Shown here piece after piece: positions 25,352-32,863 of a stretch of DNA of 42,132 bases. The stretch is from NCBI RefSeq assembly GCF_000312005.1, contig NZ_HE978588.1, positions 2,931,286 through 2,973,417 on the forward strand. Direction: 5' to 3'. A program made the translations under genes and the position numbers. This DNA comes from Cellulomonas massiliensis JC225 (GTDB lineage: Bacteria > Actinomycetota > Actinomycetes > Actinomycetales > Cellulomonadaceae). How positions within the stretch are numbered: position 1 is the stretch's first letter; each line of letters opens with the position of its first letter. The notes beneath the pieces were generated by a model that was not told the DNA's origin, ran no database searches, and saw only the letters and a list, made by a program, of their open reading frames with translations.

Positions 25352-27595
25352 GTGCAGGTGAACGAGGACGGACGACCGGCCGAGCAGCGGGTCGTCGACG
25401 CGCTGTACGGGCGGCTCGACGAGCAGCGGGCCGCGACGCGGGACCGGCTGGCCCAGGTGCGCCGCGCGGGGCCCTCGGGGTCGCCGCAGAACCGCAGCGA
25501 GCGGGACGCCTTCGCGACGCTGTACGAGGACCGGCTCGCGCAGCTCGAGGCGGTCGAGGACCGCCTCGTCTTCGGCCGGCTCGACCTCGACGACGGCGAC
25601 CGGCGCTACATCGGTCGCATCGGCCTCACCGACGAGGACCAGTCGGTGCTGCTCACGGACTGGCGCGCACCGGCCGCCCAGGCGTTCTACCGGGCGACCG
25701 CGGCGCACCCGGACGGCGTCGTGCGCCGCCGTCACCTCGTCACCCGCGGCCGGACGGTGACGGGCGTCGAGGACGAGGTGCTGGACCTCGACCTGCTGAG
25801 CGCGGAGGACGCCGACGAGCGCCTCGCGGGGCTGTCCGGCGAGGGCGCCCTGCTCGCCGCGCTCCGGGCCGGGCGCACCGGTCGCATGGGCGACATCGTC
25901 GCGACCATCCAGGCCGAGCAGGACCGCATCATCCGCTCCGAGCTGTCCGGCGCTCTCGTCGTCCAGGGCGGGCCCGGGACCGGCAAGACCGCGGTCGCGC
26001 TGCACCGCGCCGCGTACCTCCTGTACGCGCACCGGCGCACGCTCGAGCGCTCCGGCGTGCTGCTCGTCGGCCCGAGCCGGACATTCCTGCGGTACATCGA
26101 CCAGGTGCTGCCGTCGCTCGGCGAGACCGGTGTCGTGACGACGACGGTCGCGCAGCTCGTGCCGGGCGTCGCCGCGACGGGGACCGAGGACGAGCGCGTC
26201 GCCGAGATCAAGGGCCGCGCAGTCATGGCGCAGGTCGTCGAGAGGGCTGTGCGCGACCGGCAGCGCGTGCCCGCCGAGCCCGTCCGGGTGCGGGTCGAGG
26301 GCCGGACCGTGGTCATCACCCCGCAGGACGTCGCCGCGGCCATGGGCCGCGCGCGGCGCCAGCACCGGCCGCACAACCTCGCGCGCGTGACGTTCGTGCG
26401 GGACATGCTCGGCCGCCTCGCCCAGCAGTACGTGGACCAGCTCGGCTGGGAGGTGCCCGCCGACGAGCGGGGCGAGATCCTCGAGGAGCTGCGTTCGCAC
26501 CGCGACGTGCGCGTCGCGCTCAACCTCGCGTGGATGCCCCTCACGCCCGAGAAGCTGGTCGCCGACCTGTGGTCGAAGCCGCACCGGCTGGAGCGCGCCG
26601 CCCCGCAGCTGTCCGCGCGCGACCGCGCGCTGCTGCGGCGCGACCCGGACGCCGGGTGGACGCCGGCGGACGTCCCGCTGCTCGACGAGGCCGCGGAGCT
26701 GCTCGGCGAGGACGACCAGGTCGCGCGCGCGCAGGCCCGCGCGGACGAGCGCCGACGGGCCGAGGAGGTCGCCTACGCGCGGCAGGTCCTGGAGTCGAGC
26801 GGCAGCAGCGGCCTGGTCTCGGCCGAGCTGCTGGCGGACCGGTTCTCGGCGTCGGGACCCCGCCTGACGACGGCGGAGCGCGCGGCGGCGGACCGCACCT
26901 GGACGTACGGCCACGTGGTGGTCGACGAGGCGCAGGAGCTCTCGGCGATGGCCTGGCGCGCGCTGCTGCGCCGGGTGCCCACGCGGTCCCTGACGATCGT
27001 CGGGGACGTGGCCCAGACGAGCGCCGCCGCGGGGTCGCGGAGCTGGGCGCGCACGCTCGACCCGGTGCTGCGCGGCTCGTGGCGGCTCGAGGAGCTCACG
27101 GTCAACTACCGCACGCCGGCGTCGGTCGCCGACGCCGCGCGGCGGGTCGCCCAGGCGGCGGGGCTGCCGGTCAGCCGCCTGACGTCGGCGCGGGAGGTCC
27201 CCGAGGCGCTCGTCCTCGAGGGGACCACCGAGCCGGAGCTCGCGACACTGGCCGCCCGGACCGCCGCCAAGGCGGTGGCCGAGGTGACGACGTCCGAGGG
27301 CGCCGGGCGCGTGGCGGTCGTCGCGGTCGGCGGCCGCGTGCCGGGCCTCCTGGCGGCGCTGGCGGACGCGGGCGTGGAGGTGGCGGCGGGGTCCGGCACC
27401 GACGCCGCCGACCTCGACGCTCCGCTGGTCGTCCTCACGCCCGTGGAGACGAAGGGGCTCGAGTTCGACGTGGTCGTGCTCGTCGAGCCGCGCGAGGTGG
27501 GGGACGGCGGGGCGGGCGACCTGTACGTGGCGATGACGCGACCGACGCTGCGGCTGCACGTCGTGCACGCCGGGGACCTGCCCGCCGGTCTGTGA
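25352..27595 (+). CDS. helD: HelD-like RNA polymerase-associated helicase
   Basis: A 747-residue superfamily-1 (UvrD-like) motor protein of the HelD class, which in Gram-positives binds RNA polymerase and releases it from stalled or inactive complexes; some actinobacterial members give rifampicin tolerance. The N-terminal part is helical (QRVVDALYGRLDEQRAATR), followed by an RxYIGRIGL block and the WRAPAAQAFYRAT motif typical of HelD. Walker A is GGPGTGKTAVALHR (about 207-220), Walker B is VVVDEAQELS (about 521-530), motif IV-VI features include NYRTPASVAD, TKGLEFDVVVL and YVAMTRPT. The GTG start has GGGAG about 6 nt upstream; a second GTG lies two codons later. It diverges from the signalling operon. 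Confidence 0.9.
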   Translation: MQVNEDGRPAEQRVVDALYGRLDEQRAATRDRLAQVRRAGPSGSPQNRSERDAFATLYEDRLAQLEAVEDRLVFGRLDLDDGDRRYIGRIGLTDEDQSVLLTDWRAPAAQAFYRATAAHPDGVVRRRHLVTRGRTVTGVEDEVLDLDLLSAEDADERLAGLSGEGALLAALRAGRTGRMGDIVATIQAEQDRIIRSELSGALVVQGGPGTGKTAVALHRAAYLLYAHRRTLERSGVLLVGPSRTFLRYIDQVLPSLGETGVVTTTVAQLVPGVAATGTEDERVAEIKGRAVMAQVVERAVRDRQRVPAEPVRVRVEGRTVVITPQDVAAAMGRARRQHRPHNLARVTFVRDMLGRLAQQYVDQLGWEVPADERGEILEELRSHRDVRVALNLAWMPLTPEKLVADLWSKPHRLERAAPQLSARDRALLRRDPDAGWTPADVPLLDEAAELLGEDDQVARAQARADERRRAEEVAYARQVLESSGSSGLVSAELLADRFSASGPRLTTAERAAADRTWTYGHVVVDEAQELSAMAWRALLRRVPTRSLTIVGDVAQTSAAAGSRSWARTLDPVLRGSWRLEELTVNYRTPASVADAARRVAQAAGLPVSRLTSAREVPEALVLEGTTEPELATLAARTAAKAVAEVTTSEGAGRVAVVAVGGRVPGLLAALADAGVEVAAGSGTDAADLDAPLVVLTPVETKGLEFDVVVLVEPREVGDGGAGDLYVAMTRPTLRLHVVHAGDLPAGL

Positions 27596-27685
27596 GGCGC
27601 GGCGGCGGCCGCGTGGCCGGTCGCCGCCGTGTCCGGCTTTCGGACGAGCGTGTGCCCGCACCGTGAGAAGGCGCACCATGGTCCG

Positions 27686-28885
27686 GTGCTGAAGGCTCTG
27701 CTCCTCGAAAACCTGCACCCCCGGGCCCGCGAGATCCTCGAGGCCTCCGGGTTCGACGTCACGACCCGGACGGGCGCGCTGGACGAGCACGAGCTCGTCG
27801 AGGCGCTCCAGGGCGTGCAGTGGCTGGGCATCCGCTCCAAGACCCACGTGTCCGCCGAGGTGCTCGCGCAGGCGCACGACCTCGTCGCGATCGGGGCCTA
27901 CTGCATCGGCACCAACCAGATCGACCTGCGCGCGGCCGCCGCGCGCGGCGTCACCGTCTTCAACGCGCCCTACTCGAACACGCGCTCGGTCGTCGAGATC
28001 GCCATCGCGGAGATCATCGCGCTCACGCGCCGCCTGACCGAGTTCGACCGGGCGATGCACGACGGCGTGTGGAACAAGTCCGCCGTCGGCGCGCACGAGA
28101 TCCGCGGCCGCACGCTCGGCATCATCGGCTACGGCAACATCGGCACCCAGCTCTCGGTGCTCGCCGAGAACCTGGGCATGTCCGTCGTGTTCTACGACAC
28201 CCAGGAGAAGCTCGCGCTCGGCAACGCGCGCCGCATGGACACCCTCGACGAGCTGCTCGAGGCGTCCGACGTCGTCACGCTGCACGTCGACGGCCGCGCC
28301 GGCAACGCCGGTCTGTTCGGCGCGAAGCAGATCGCCCGCATGCGGCCCGGCGCCCTCCTGCTCAACCTCTCCCGCGGCTTCGTCGTCGACCCCGCCGCCG
28401 TCCGGGACGCGATCGTGTCCGGACACCTCTCGGGCGCCGCGATCGACGTCTTCCCGGTGGAGCCCAAGCGCAAGGGCGACCCGTTCGAGTCCGAGCTGCG
28501 CGGCCTGCCGAACGTCATCCTGACGCCCCACACCGGTGGCTCGACGGAGGAGGCCCAGGAGGCGATCGCGCAGTTCGTCTCGACGAAGGCCCGCGACTAC
28601 TTCACCACCGGGACCACGACGCTGTCCGTCAACATCCCGGGGCTCACGCTCGACCAGCGGCCCGGCGTGCACCGGCTCGCCTGGATCCACCGCAACGTCC
28701 CCGGCGTCCTCGCGGCGGTCAACGCGACGCTCGCCGAGCACGATGTCAACATCGAGAGCCAGATCCTCGGCACCTGGGGCGAGTACGGCTACGTCGTGAC
28801 CGACACCGCGACCCCCGTGGAGGACGCTGCGGTGCGCGCGCTGGAGTCCCGCCCCGAGTCGGTCCGGCTGCGCGTGCTGTCCTGA
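27686..28885 (+). CDS. serA: D-3-phosphoglycerate dehydrogenase SerA (ACT-domain type)
   Basis: SerA oxidises 3-phosphoglycerate to 3-phosphohydroxypyruvate, the first step of serine synthesis. The 399-residue protein is E. coli-like: substrate domain with GAYCIGTNQIDL and NAPYSNTRSVVE, NAD loop GYGNIGTQ (138-145), catalytic Arg in NLSRGFVVD, Glu in DVFPVEP, His in LTPHTGGSTEEAQE, and a C-terminal ACT domain (about 326-399, RPGVLAAVN-type pattern with NVPGVLAAVN). The ACT domain suggests serine feedback. The GTG start gives VLKALLLENLHP with no Shine-Dalgarno, so it may be leaderless; longer starts upstream look non-native. Confidence 0.93.
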   Translation: MLKALLLENLHPRAREILEASGFDVTTRTGALDEHELVEALQGVQWLGIRSKTHVSAEVLAQAHDLVAIGAYCIGTNQIDLRAAAARGVTVFNAPYSNTRSVVEIAIAEIIALTRRLTEFDRAMHDGVWNKSAVGAHEIRGRTLGIIGYGNIGTQLSVLAENLGMSVVFYDTQEKLALGNARRMDTLDELLEASDVVTLHVDGRAGNAGLFGAKQIARMRPGALLLNLSRGFVVDPAAVRDAIVSGHLSGAAIDVFPVEPKRKGDPFESELRGLPNVILTPHTGGSTEEAQEAIAQFVSTKARDYFTTGTTTLSVNIPGLTLDQRPGVHRLAWIHRNVPGVLAAVNATLAEHDVNIESQILGTWGEYGYVVTDTATPVEDAAVRALESRPESVRLRVLS

Positions 28886-28900
28886 CCCTCACCGCCCGAC

Positions 28901-28946
28901 CACGACGCAGGGCCGGCACCCGTCGGGGTGCCGGCCCTGCGTCGTG
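28901..28946. terminator. Bidirectional hairpin terminator (20-bp stem)
   Basis: A perfect 20-bp inverted repeat (28901-28920 with 28927-28946) and a 6-nt loop lie 15 nt after the serA stop and 27 nt after the convergent DUF5302 stop. It probably ends transcription from both sides. Confidence 0.85.
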
Positions 28947-28973
28947 CCAGGGGTGCGCGCGCGCACCGGTCGG

Positions 28974-29162
28974 TCAGGCCGACCCGCTCTTGCGCTGGAA
29001 CCGGCGCTGCGCCGGCCCGTTGGTCTCCGAGCCGTGCACGGCACCGGTGTTCGCCGAGGCGTCCGTCGTGCGGTGCGCCTGCGCCTTCTTGCGCTCGAGG
29101 GCCTCGCGGAACCTCGCCTTGGCGTCCTCGCTCACGGCGGGCGGTCCGTCCTGCTGCGCCAT
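28974..29162 (-). CDS. DUF5302 small protein
   Basis: A 62-residue hydrophilic protein with DAKARFREALERKK (about 13-26) followed by a Gly/Ser/Asn-rich tail ending in basic residues. This pattern matches the small actinobacterial DUF5302 family, which has no known function. The ATG has an excellent AAGGAGG Shine-Dalgarno 7 nt upstream. It sits between serA and a divergent aldo/keto reductase. Confidence 0.85.
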   Translation of the reverse strand: MAQQDGPPAVSEDAKARFREALERKKAQAHRTTDASANTGAVHGSETNGPAQRRFQRKSGSA

Positions 29163-29321
29163 CGGGGCCTCCTTCGTCGCGGCCGGGTCCGGCCCGGCGT
29201 CGGGCGTGCCGACGTCGGCCGGCACGTCGTCCCAGCCTGGACGACGCGGGCGCCGCGCGCCAACCCATTGCCCCGGCCGAGGAGCCGACGGGCCGGTGGC
29301 GGGCGACGAGCCCCGGCTCGG

Positions 29322-29327
29322 TACGGT
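29322..29327 (+). promoter_or_regulatory. -10 element for a leaderless transcript
   Basis: TACGGT lies 6 nt before the ATG at 29334 of the aldo/keto reductase gene, which has no Shine-Dalgarno. This fits leaderless transcription. Confidence 0.5.
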
Positions 29328-29333
29328 CGAGGC

Positions 29334-30377
29334 ATGAGCGACCCGTCTCCCGGCCCCGTCGTCCCGGGCAGCCTGCCCCAGCGCCGCGCCGGCGGCCTCT
29401 CGCTGCCCGTCCTCTCGCTCGGGCTCTGGCAGAACTTCGGCCACGGCGTGCCCTTCGCGGACCAGCGCCGGCTCGTCCTGCACGCGGTCGAGCGGGGTGT
29501 CACGCACCTCGACCTGGCCAACAACTACGGCCCCCCGTCGTTCGCCGCCGAGGAGTCGCTCGGGCGGCTGCTCGCCACCGACCTCCGGCACGTGCGGGAG
29601 CAGCTGCTCGTCACCACCAAGGCGGGGTACGGCGCGTGGGCGGGCCCGTACGGCGAGTTCGGCTCCGCGAAGTACCTCACCGCGTCGCTCGACGAGTCGC
29701 TGCGCAGCCTCGGCCTCGACGCCGTCGACGTCTTCTACAGCCACCGCTACGACGCGCGCACGCCGCTCGAGGAGACCATCGGGGCGCTGGGCCGCGCGCT
29801 CGACGCCGGCAAGGCGCGTCTCGTCGGCATCTCGTCGTACTCCGCGCGACGCACCGCCGAGGCGCTGGAGGTGGCGCGCGGCCTCGGCGTGCACCTCGCC
29901 GTCCACCAGCCGTCCTACTCGATGGTGAACCGGTGGGTCGAGGAGCCCGGCGACGACGGGCGCTCCCTGCTCGACGTCGCGGCCGGGGCCGGGATGGCCG
30001 TCGTCGCGTTCAGCCCGCTCGCCCAGGGGCTCCTGGGCGGGCGCTACTCCCACGGCATCCCCGACGACTCGCGTGCCGCGCGCGGGGGCCCGATGCGCCC
30101 CGAGTGGCTCACCGACGAGACGCTCGCGCACGTGTCCGCGCTCGAGGCGGTCGCGCGCGAGGGCGGGCGCACGCTCGCCCAGCTCGCGCTCGCCTGGGTG
30201 CTGCGCGACCCGCGGGTGACCACGGTGCTGGTCGGGGCGCGGACGACGGAGCAGCTGGACGACAGCCTGCGGGTGGCCGACGGGCCGGCCCTGTCGGAGG
30301 AGGAGCTGGCGACCATCGAGCCGCACGCCGTCGACGCGGGCATCAACCTCTGGGCGTCGCGGTCGAGCGACCTCTGA
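29334..30377 (+). CDS. Aldo/keto reductase (YghZ/Gpr-like)
   Basis: A 347-residue NADPH-dependent aldo/keto reductase with the catalytic tetrad D60, Y65 (DLANNYG), K96 (VTTKAGYG) and H137 (FYSHRYD). GYGAWAGPYGEFGSAKYL, VHQPSYSMVNRW, FSPLAQGLLGGRY and the GIPDDSRAARGG segment resemble E. coli YghZ (L-glyceraldehyde 3-phosphate reductase), which detoxifies methylglyoxal-like aldehydes. The YghZ-type substrate is a family inference. It converges on nrdR with a 56-nt gap. Confidence 0.9.
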   Translation: MSDPSPGPVVPGSLPQRRAGGLSLPVLSLGLWQNFGHGVPFADQRRLVLHAVERGVTHLDLANNYGPPSFAAEESLGRLLATDLRHVREQLLVTTKAGYGAWAGPYGEFGSAKYLTASLDESLRSLGLDAVDVFYSHRYDARTPLEETIGALGRALDAGKARLVGISSYSARRTAEALEVARGLGVHLAVHQPSYSMVNRWVEEPGDDGRSLLDVAAGAGMAVVAFSPLAQGLLGGRYSHGIPDDSRAARGGPMRPEWLTDETLAHVSALEAVAREGGRTLAQLALAWVLRDPRVTTVLVGARTTEQLDDSLRVADGPALSEEELATIEPHAVDAGINLWASRSSDL

Positions 30378-30433
30378 GTCGCCGCGCGCGCCGCGACCCG
30401 GCACCCGGCCCGGGCGCCCGGCCCGGCGTGGGG
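30378..30433. terminator. Possible convergent terminator
   Basis: The short gap between aldo/keto reductase and nrdR is nearly all inverted-repeat sequence, including the palindrome CCGGGCGCCCGG (30410-30421) within longer imperfect arms. It may terminate either gene; the exact stem is unclear. Confidence 0.4.
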
Positions 30434-30934
30434 TCAGGCGTTCGCGCCCGACTCCTGCGGCTCCGACCCCGCGGGCTCCGGCGGCGCGTCCCGCTCGGCA
30501 CGCAGCACAGTGATGGCCGCCTCGAAGTCCTCGAGCGACTCGAACGCCTGGTACACGCTCGCGAACCGCAGGTAGGCCACCTCGTCGAGGTCCCGCAGCG
30601 GGCCGAGGATCGCGAGCCCGATCTCGTAGGCGTCGATCTCGGCGGAGCCCGAGGACCGCAGCGTCTCCTCGACCTTCTGCGCCAGGAGCGCGAGGTCGTC
30701 CTCGCTCACGGGGCGCCCCTGGCAGGCCTTCCGCACGCCGCCGGCGATCTTCTCGCGGCTGAACGGCTCGGTGGCGCCGGAGCGCTTCACGACGGACAGG
30801 CTGGTCGTCTCGACGGTGGTGAACCGGCGGTTGCACGCCGGGCACTGCCGACGGCGGCGGATCGAGGCGCCGTCGTCGGAGGTCCGGGAGTCGACGACCC
30901 GGGAGTCGGGGTGGCGGCAGAAGGGGCAGTGCAC
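30434..30934 (-). CDS. nrdR: Transcriptional repressor NrdR
   Basis: NrdR represses ribonucleotide reductase genes in response to bound ATP/dATP. The 166-residue protein has an N-terminal zinc ribbon (C3, C6, C31, C34: MHCPFC and CPACNRRF), the conserved [16 protein letters not shown] segment, and an ATP-cone domain (about 46-136, [16 protein letters not shown]). The C-terminus carries about 20 extra Pro/Glu-rich residues. The GTG start has a GGAGGAA Shine-Dalgarno. It follows the LysM gene by 379 nt on the same strand; the lexA-LysM gene-nrdR order is conserved in Actinobacteria. Confidence 0.96.
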   Translation of the reverse strand: MHCPFCRHPDSRVVDSRTSDDGASIRRRRQCPACNRRFTTVETTSLSVVKRSGATEPFSREKIAGGVRKACQGRPVSEDDLALLAQKVEETLRSSGSAEIDAYEIGLAILGPLRDLDEVAYLRFASVYQAFESLEDFEAAITVLRAERDAPPEPAGSEPQESGANA

Positions 30935-31102
30935 GGTGTTCCTCCGCTGGGTCCGTGGGCCGGAGCCCTCGTCGAGGGCGCGCGCGCACCGACGGACGAC
31001 CAGGCGACGCTAGGCCACCGGTGCGCGACAGGCAAGGCGACGGACGGCCCGCCCGAGCGGCCGACGGCGCGCGGAGGAGCCGTCGGACCGGATGCGGGTC
31101 GC

Positions 31103-31138
31103 ACGAGGGCGGCCGCCGCGAACGGCGGCCGCCCTCGT
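31103..31138. terminator. 16-bp hairpin between LysM gene and nrdR
   Basis: ACGAGGGCGGCCGCCG at 31103-31118 pairs perfectly with 31123-31138 around a 4-nt CGAA loop. It may terminate transcription coming from the LysM gene, attenuate nrdR, or end a small RNA starting near 31259. No T-run follows. Confidence 0.6.
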
Positions 31139-31253
31139 CGGGACGCCCCCGTCCCCGCGCAGACGACTCGCCTCGGCTGCGCACGCGATGCAGCGGTCGG
31201 GACGACGGCGGACCGTCGGCGACCACTCCCCCGAGCGAACCCCCCAGCCCGTT

Positions 31254-31272
31254 CGAGGTAAGGCAAACCTAT
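31254..31272. promoter_or_regulatory. DtxR/IdeR-like iron box
   Basis: The 19-mer centred on AGGTAAGGCAAACCTA matches the IdeR/DtxR consensus TTAGGTTAGSCTAACCTAA at 14 of 19 positions, with both AGGT/ACCT half-sites intact. It overlaps the -10 and start region of the promoter next to it, a typical repressor position. Confidence 0.6.
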
Positions 31273-31295
31273 CCTTACGATCGCGCACCCGGCAA
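31266..31295 (-). promoter_or_regulatory. Candidate promoter reading toward nrdR
   Basis: On the minus strand TTGCCG (31290-31295), an 18-nt spacer and TAGGTT (31266-31271) form a plausible sigma-A promoter. Transcription would start near 31259 and run leftward to nrdR. Confidence 0.5.
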
Positions 31296-31313
31296 CACCC
31301 CGGGCGGGACCGG

Positions 31314-31709
31314 TCAGCCGCGCGGCAGCGCGATCGTCTGGCCGGCCATGAGCTGGTCGCTCGAGAGCCCGTTGAGCCGGACCAGCTGGCCGACCGTGCT
31401 GTTCACCGACTCTCCCGCAGGCGTCACGGTGGCCGCGATGTCCCACAGCGTCTCGCCCGGCGCCACGACGTGCTCGACCACGGCAGGGGTCCGCGCCGGG
31501 TCGCCCGCGGCCAGGGCGCGGCCGCCCATCAGCCCGACGAGCCCGACGAGCGCGAGCGCCAGCACGATGAGCACGGCGCGCCCGCGGGCCGTCAGACGCA
31601 GCTCGCCGGCCGGGGCGCGCCGGGCCTCGTGCGCGCTCCCGCCGCGGGTCCGTGCGTCGCGTGCCGGCACGACCCGACCGATCCCCGGTGCCACCGCCAT
31701 CGCGCTCAT
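31314..31709 (-). CDS. LysM-domain SOS cell-division suppressor-like protein
   Basis: A 131-residue protein with a basic N-terminus, one transmembrane segment (about VLIVLALALVGLVGLMGG, 49-66) and an extracytoplasmic LysM domain (HVVAPGETLWDIAATVTP, then LNGLSSDQLMAGQTIALP). It diverges from lexA with SOS boxes between them. That matches the position and architecture of B. subtilis YneA and the mycobacterial/corynebacterial genes next to lexA (ChiZ/Rv2719c, DivS), which halt division after DNA damage. The ATG at 31709 has AGGAG upstream; a second ATG lies three codons later. Function is inferred from architecture and context. Confidence 0.85.
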   Translation of the reverse strand: MSAMAVAPGIGRVVPARDARTRGGSAHEARRAPAGELRLTARGRAVLIVLALALVGLVGLMGGRALAAGDPARTPAVVEHVVAPGETLWDIAATVTPAGESVNSTVGQLVRLNGLSSDQLMAGQTIALPRG

Positions 31710-31760
31710 CTCGACCACTCCTCGCCGGCGCCCCTCGGCGCCTCTCCGTCGTCTCGTCCG

Positions 31761-31776
31761 TCGAACACCTGTTCGT
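31761..31776. promoter_or_regulatory. LexA SOS box 1
   Basis: TCGAACACCTGTTCGT matches the TCGAAC-N4-GTTCGA consensus at 11 of 12 defined positions. It lies 52 nt upstream of the LysM gene start and shares its last base with box 2. Confidence 0.85.
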
Positions 31777-31791
31777 CGAACGCCTGTACGG
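31776..31791. promoter_or_regulatory. LexA SOS box 2 (weaker)
   Basis: TCGAACGCCTGTACGG has an intact left half-site and an imperfect right half-site (GTACGG). Abutting box 1 by one base suggests cooperative LexA binding. Confidence 0.55.
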
Positions 31792-31830
31792 ATGTCTACC
31801 AGCAGGCTCCGACATCGTCCAGAGACACGC

Positions 31831-31846
31831 TCGAACAGATGTTTGA
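31831..31846. promoter_or_regulatory. LexA SOS box 3 (lexA autoregulation)
   Basis: TCGAACAGATGTTTGA matches the consensus at 11 of 12 defined positions and overlaps the -35 element of the lexA promoter, as expected for autoregulation. Confidence 0.85.
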
Positions 31847-31871
31847 AACGGCAGGCCACCGGCCCTAGGCT
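31843..31871 (+). promoter_or_regulatory. lexA promoter
   Basis: TTGAAA (31843-31848), a 17-nt spacer and TAGGCT (31866-31871) form a good sigma-A promoter. Transcription would start near 31878, giving a 5' UTR of about 130 nt. Confidence 0.75.
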
Positions 31872-32009
31872 GGCGGCGCACGCACAGCGCACCACGGACC
31901 ACTGACACGGCACGCGACCTGCGAGGACGCGGACCGCCGCCACCGGGACGGGCTGCGGACGCACGGCGCACGGGCAGAGCGGGACGACGCACGCACGGGA
32001 GGACACGCA

Positions 32010-32765
32010 GTGACCGACGGACGGGACACCAGGGGCGACGCCGAGGCCGCCGACGAGCTCGCGACCGTGCACGCGCTCCCCGACGGCGCCGCCGGCCCCG
32101 ACGGGCTGACGAGCCGCCAGCGGCTCGTCCTCGAGACCATCCGCTCGTCCGTCGAGAGCCGCGGCTACCCGCCGAGCATGCGCGAGATCGGCGAGGCGGT
32201 CGGTCTCACCAGCCCGTCGAGCGTCAAGCACCAGCTCACGGCCCTGGAGCGCAAGGGCTACCTGCGCCGCGACCCGAACCGCCCGCGCGCCATCGAGGTC
32301 GTCCATCCCGACGACTCGCGCGGCGTGAGCGCCTGGCCGCCCGTCGTCGCCCTGGCGGACGCCGACGCGCCCGAGAACGACCAGCGGCCGAGCCCTTCCT
32401 ACGTGCCCGTCGTCGGCCGGATCGCCGCCGGTGGGCCGATCCTCGCGGAGCAGGTCGTGGAGGACGTCTTCCCGCTCCCCCGCCAGCTCGTCGGCGAGGG
32501 GGACCTGTTCCTGCTCAAGGTCAGCGGCGACTCCATGGTGGAGGCCGCCATCTGCGACGGCGACTGGGTGGTCGTGCGGCGCCAGCCGGTGGCCGAGAAC
32601 GGCGAGATCGTCGCGGCCATGCTCGACGGCGAGGCGACCGTCAAGACGCTCAAGCGGACGGACGGCCACGTCTGGCTCCTGCCGCAGAACGCGGCCTACG
32701 CCCCCATCCCCGGGGACGACGCCACCATCCTGGGGCGCGTCGTCAGCGTGCTGCGCAGCCTCTGA
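32010..32765 (+). CDS. lexA: SOS repressor LexA
   Basis: LexA represses the SOS regulon and self-cleaves with RecA after DNA damage. The 251-residue protein has an N-terminal winged helix ([20 protein letters not shown] and [20 protein letters not shown]) and a C-terminal S24 peptidase domain. The cleavage site is A140-G141 (GRIAAGGP), with catalytic S175 (SGDSMVEA) and K212 (EATVKTLK). An extra 25 or so acidic residues precede the DNA-binding domain. The GTG start has GGGAGG about 8 nt upstream. It diverges from the LysM gene. Confidence 0.97.
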   Translation: MTDGRDTRGDAEAADELATVHALPDGAAGPDGLTSRQRLVLETIRSSVESRGYPPSMREIGEAVGLTSPSSVKHQLTALERKGYLRRDPNRPRAIEVVHPDDSRGVSAWPPVVALADADAPENDQRPSPSYVPVVGRIAAGGPILAEQVVEDVFPLPRQLVGEGDLFLLKVSGDSMVEAAICDGDWVVVRRQPVAENGEIVAAMLDGEATVKTLKRTDGHVWLLPQNAAYAPIPGDDATILGRVVSVLRSL

Positions 32766-32772
32766 CGGACCT

Positions 32773-32798
32773 GGGCCGCCCGCACGCGGGGGCGGCCC
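32773..32798. terminator. Hairpin after lexA
   Basis: A 9-bp stem GGGCCGCCC (32773-32781) with GGGCGGCCC (32790-32798) lies 7 nt after the lexA stop. Together with the stronger hairpin downstream it may end lexA transcription. Confidence 0.55.
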
Positions 32799-32809
32799 GC
32801 GAGCGATGT

Positions 32810-32849
32810 GCCGAGGGCTCCCGGTCCGGCGGACCCGGGAGCCCTCGGC
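32810..32849. terminator. Bidirectional hairpin terminator between lexA and ldh
   Basis: A perfect 15-bp inverted repeat (32810-32824 with 32835-32849) and a 10-nt loop lie between the convergent lexA and ldh genes, 14 nt from the ldh stop. Confidence 0.8.
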
Positions 32850-32863
32850 CCTCGTCGGACGGC

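Larger units (their letters stand above)
30935..31313. other. LysM gene-nrdR intergenic region
   Basis: This 379-nt stretch has no gene I can support; long open frames on both strands lack a good start or family pattern. It contains a 16-bp hairpin (31103-31138), and near the far end a minus-strand promoter overlapped by a DtxR/IdeR-like iron box. A transcript from that promoter would have about 325 nt before nrdR. Confidence 0.6.
31710..32009. other. Divergent LysM gene/lexA control region
   Basis: This 300-nt gap contains three SOS boxes and the lexA promoter, listed separately, followed by about 130 nt of presumed lexA 5' UTR in which I see no further signal except the Shine-Dalgarno GGGAGG before the GTG. 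Confidence 0.7.

Noticed and set aside
30935-31250. Cobalamin riboswitch in front of nrdR
   Set aside because: No recognisable B12-box sequence; the only strong structure is a simple GC hairpin.
31010-31288. Small protein gene between nrdR and the LysM gene (92 aa)
   Set aside because: Arg-rich, no Shine-Dalgarno, and its start lies upstream of the inferred transcription start; no family resemblance.
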